Shown: in pieces, positions 61,887-64,000 of the stretch
Numbering within the stretch: position 1 is the first letter of the stretch
Layout of the letters: every line of letters starts with the position of its first letter
Assembly: GCA_022605955.1 (NCBI GenBank)
Contig: JAKCOZ010000005.1
Span: forward strand, 30,356,950 to 30,420,949
From: Rallus limicola
Taxonomy: Eukaryota; Chordata; Aves; Gruiformes; Rallidae
Length of the DNA: 64,000 nt
Direction: 5' to 3'
The notes under the pieces: model-generated
What the model was told of the DNA's origin: nothing
Databases searched by the model: none
What the model saw: only the letters and a program-made list of their open reading frames with translations
Position numbers and translations under genes: made by a program

Positions 61887-64000
61887 TGAATTCGTATTGA
61901 GACAGAAACTCATCTGTACTCATTGATCAAACACAACAAAAGGTAGGAGTTACCTTTTATCTTTATTTCTAAAATGTAGAGAGCCCAAGGTTGGCCTGTC
62001 CACATCTGGAGCACAAATCATTGCAGAACATAAAGCTATAGAGACTGACCTTACTGTTTTCTCACTATTTCTTTCAGGCACTGTTAAAAATCAAATTAAA
62101 AAGACAGTGAGGCAGACTTTTTATGGTGCCCGGATATAGGTCAGAGTAGATTAAGAAAGTCGCAAGTTCAGAGATACTAATGATAATTTTTACACTATAG
62201 CTATCACCTTGGTAACAACTTCATTTTATCTAAAGAACCCCGTGAACAGGTAGCAAAACACTTTCATTGCCACCTGTGTTTTTAATGGAAATCTAATATA
62301 GGGACGACAGGTTTTACATGAAATTAGTCGAGCTTTTGATGTGTCAAGACCCAATGCAGGTTATCAGAAAATCTAGTCATGTAACTCACAGTAAGAATAA
62401 GCACATTCTTCCTACTGAATAAGTTGAAGTGTTAAACCAATGCTTCACTTAAAAAAAAAAAAAAGTTGTGTATGTTCATTTTATAACTACTGAAACATGC
62501 AGTTAATTCTCAAGTCAAAATTACTGTTTGTCTAGGACCCTACTGACATTTACAGGGCCTAAAATTAAATAAACAAAAGCTACCTTGCCATCTCTCAGTG
62601 AATTGTCCCTGTAAAAATTACATACTGTACTTCTACAGAAATGTATCTTTTCCTCTGTTTAGTTTATTATCTACAGAGAAAAAGTTTTAGGTATCTTTTT
62701 ATGTCTTGGATCTGTAGTCTCTAAACTATATGTAATTACTTTCAATGAAAAAAGAAAACTATAATGGGAATAGCTTTATTGTCATATTTTTACTAGTGGG
62801 TGTGAAAAGTGATTTAACTTACAGGTACTGATTATTTAATTGTATTGATATAGAGCATACAGCCTACCATGACTAGTGAATCATTCAGACTGACAAGAGG
62901 AGGTGTAAAAACTCTTCATGCTTCTATTCTGCCACATCCTTCCAGTTTTACAAAGGAAAAAGCTTTATTCATAGGTGGGGGTTAGTAAGCCATTAAAGTT
63001 CTTGATAACAGCTATGAATGCATAAAGCAAATACGTCAAATCCATATGGTGTAATTCTGAAATTAATTGGATAGTGAAACAAACTATTCCAAGAGATGAC
63101 TACATCATCAAATATACAACATAGCTGACTTTAAGCCTACATACGGTTTAAAAATAATTTTTGTAAACTTCACAAAATTAAGCTTATATATAAATTTCCT
63201 ATTCTAATGTGTTCTGTTTCATTTGTTAGTGTGTGACCTTTATTCAACACAGTTGTTGCATAAACCCATTTACTTGTTTAGACGTGAAAAGACACCACAA
63301 ACTATTAAACTCTTAGCTATATCATTATGTATGAAAGTAATTGCACTGTGTATTTTTAAACCTATGGCCCTGCAGCAGTAGTTGATTAAAAGAACATGAA
63401 TTTAGTCTGCAAAATAATTGTGCTTTGGACAATACTTGACCAAAAATAATTAGCAGAATTTAGATAAATTCTTGGTCTGGCTTTCAGCAACCCGAAAGGA
63501 AAAAGCTACCTATAGATAGGCTTGAATACGACTGAGTTCCACAGTAATATATTGCAGGAATAATAGAGCTCAGATTTTAGATATGCAACAAAGCACAGGC
63601 TTTTGGCACAAAAAAAAAAGACTGGTTTTCTTTCCTTCCTAATCAGTTTTGTTACATTTTTTACTAAACACAAGATGATGAAATCCAAGCAAGTAGTGGA
63701 TTCTCATAGATCTCTTAATTTAAGTATAATTCAATGAGGATAATTAAAAATAAGATGCAAGTCATCTGCGTTCTTGAAAGTTAGAATTTTTTATATCTAT
63801 AGCCAACAATAGGTTTAAAAGTTACATTTTTCTTACTGTTTTCCATACAGTATTTAAATAATATGTAACTTTCTGTTTGTGTGGGGTTTTCATTATGCAG
63901 TATATATATACAAAATTGTCCTTTTTTTTACTTTCAGTAACATAGGTAATTGCTTTATTCTGAGAAGCTGAGTAAAAGTGATGTCCTGAAAGCATTAACT
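61887..64000. other. Unique AT-rich sequence to window end, no gene seen
   Basis: No recognisable exon or repeat family. An A14 run lies near 62451-62464. Confidence 0.5.

Noticed and set aside
1..64000. Bacterial-type systems such as operons, CRISPR arrays or defence islands
   Set aside because: The sequence is vertebrate in character (CR1 LINEs, avian LTRs, microsatellite, no dense coding) and no spaced identical repeats of CRISPR type occur.

Overview
This window looks like a piece of a bird nuclear genome. Two signals point that way. First, there are ten fragments of CR1 non-LTR retrotransposons, recognised by their 3' ends (8-bp units of the ATTCTGTG type), their 3' UTR wording and their reverse-transcriptase protein. 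Second, there are LTR pieces matching the abundant avian ERV LTR that starts TGTCCTGG, carries a GTGAGCGAGCGGC-like block and ends ACGACA. Both family assignments rest on recognition, since no search was possible. The rest is AT-rich, rich in short A/T runs, with stop codons in all frames. I find no host protein-coding exon, tRNA or rRNA gene, operon or CRISPR array. The window is best read as gene desert or the inside of a very large intron.

Layout. 0.3-1.4 kb: 5'-truncated CR1 on the minus strand whose ORF2 remnant is still open for 333 codons. 8.7 kb: short CR1 3' end (-). 10.15 kb: probable start of a decayed ERV LTR (+). 15.7 kb: 3' end of the same LTR type (+). 18.7-23.0 kb: a GC-richer repeat cluster with an unclassified LTR-like block (- orientation), a 2.2-kb CR1 (+) with stops and frameshifts, and a complete 377-bp solo LTR (+). 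25.7-26.56 kb: two very old CR1 relics whose order does not follow the CR1 map. 27.9-28.4 kb: a ~500-bp element bounded by 59-bp inverted repeats (55/59 matching) and TA dinucleotides, resembling a non-autonomous Tc1/mariner-type DNA transposon. 32.3 and 37.9 kb: CR1 3' ends (-). 43.94 kb: a 58-bp strictly alternating purine-pyrimidine tract. 51.1-52.7 kb: an older CR1 (+) that keeps endonuclease and C-terminal parts but has lost the reverse-transcriptase core. 57.7 and 61.5 kb: CR1 3' fragments (+).

There is no set of genes working together. The only proteins visible are decayed or truncated retrotransposon ORF2 products, so the window is a record of successive insertions: the oldest CR1 relic at 25.7 kb, intermediate copies at 51, 57 and 61 kb, and the best preserved copy at 0.3-1.4 kb. 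I found no undescribed multi-gene system. The least ordinary items are the inverted-repeat element at 27.9-28.4 kb, the unclassified LTR-like block at 18.7-19.6 kb, and a few unique stretches (46.5, 53.1 and 15.1 kb) that look like candidate conserved non-coding elements but cannot be tested here.
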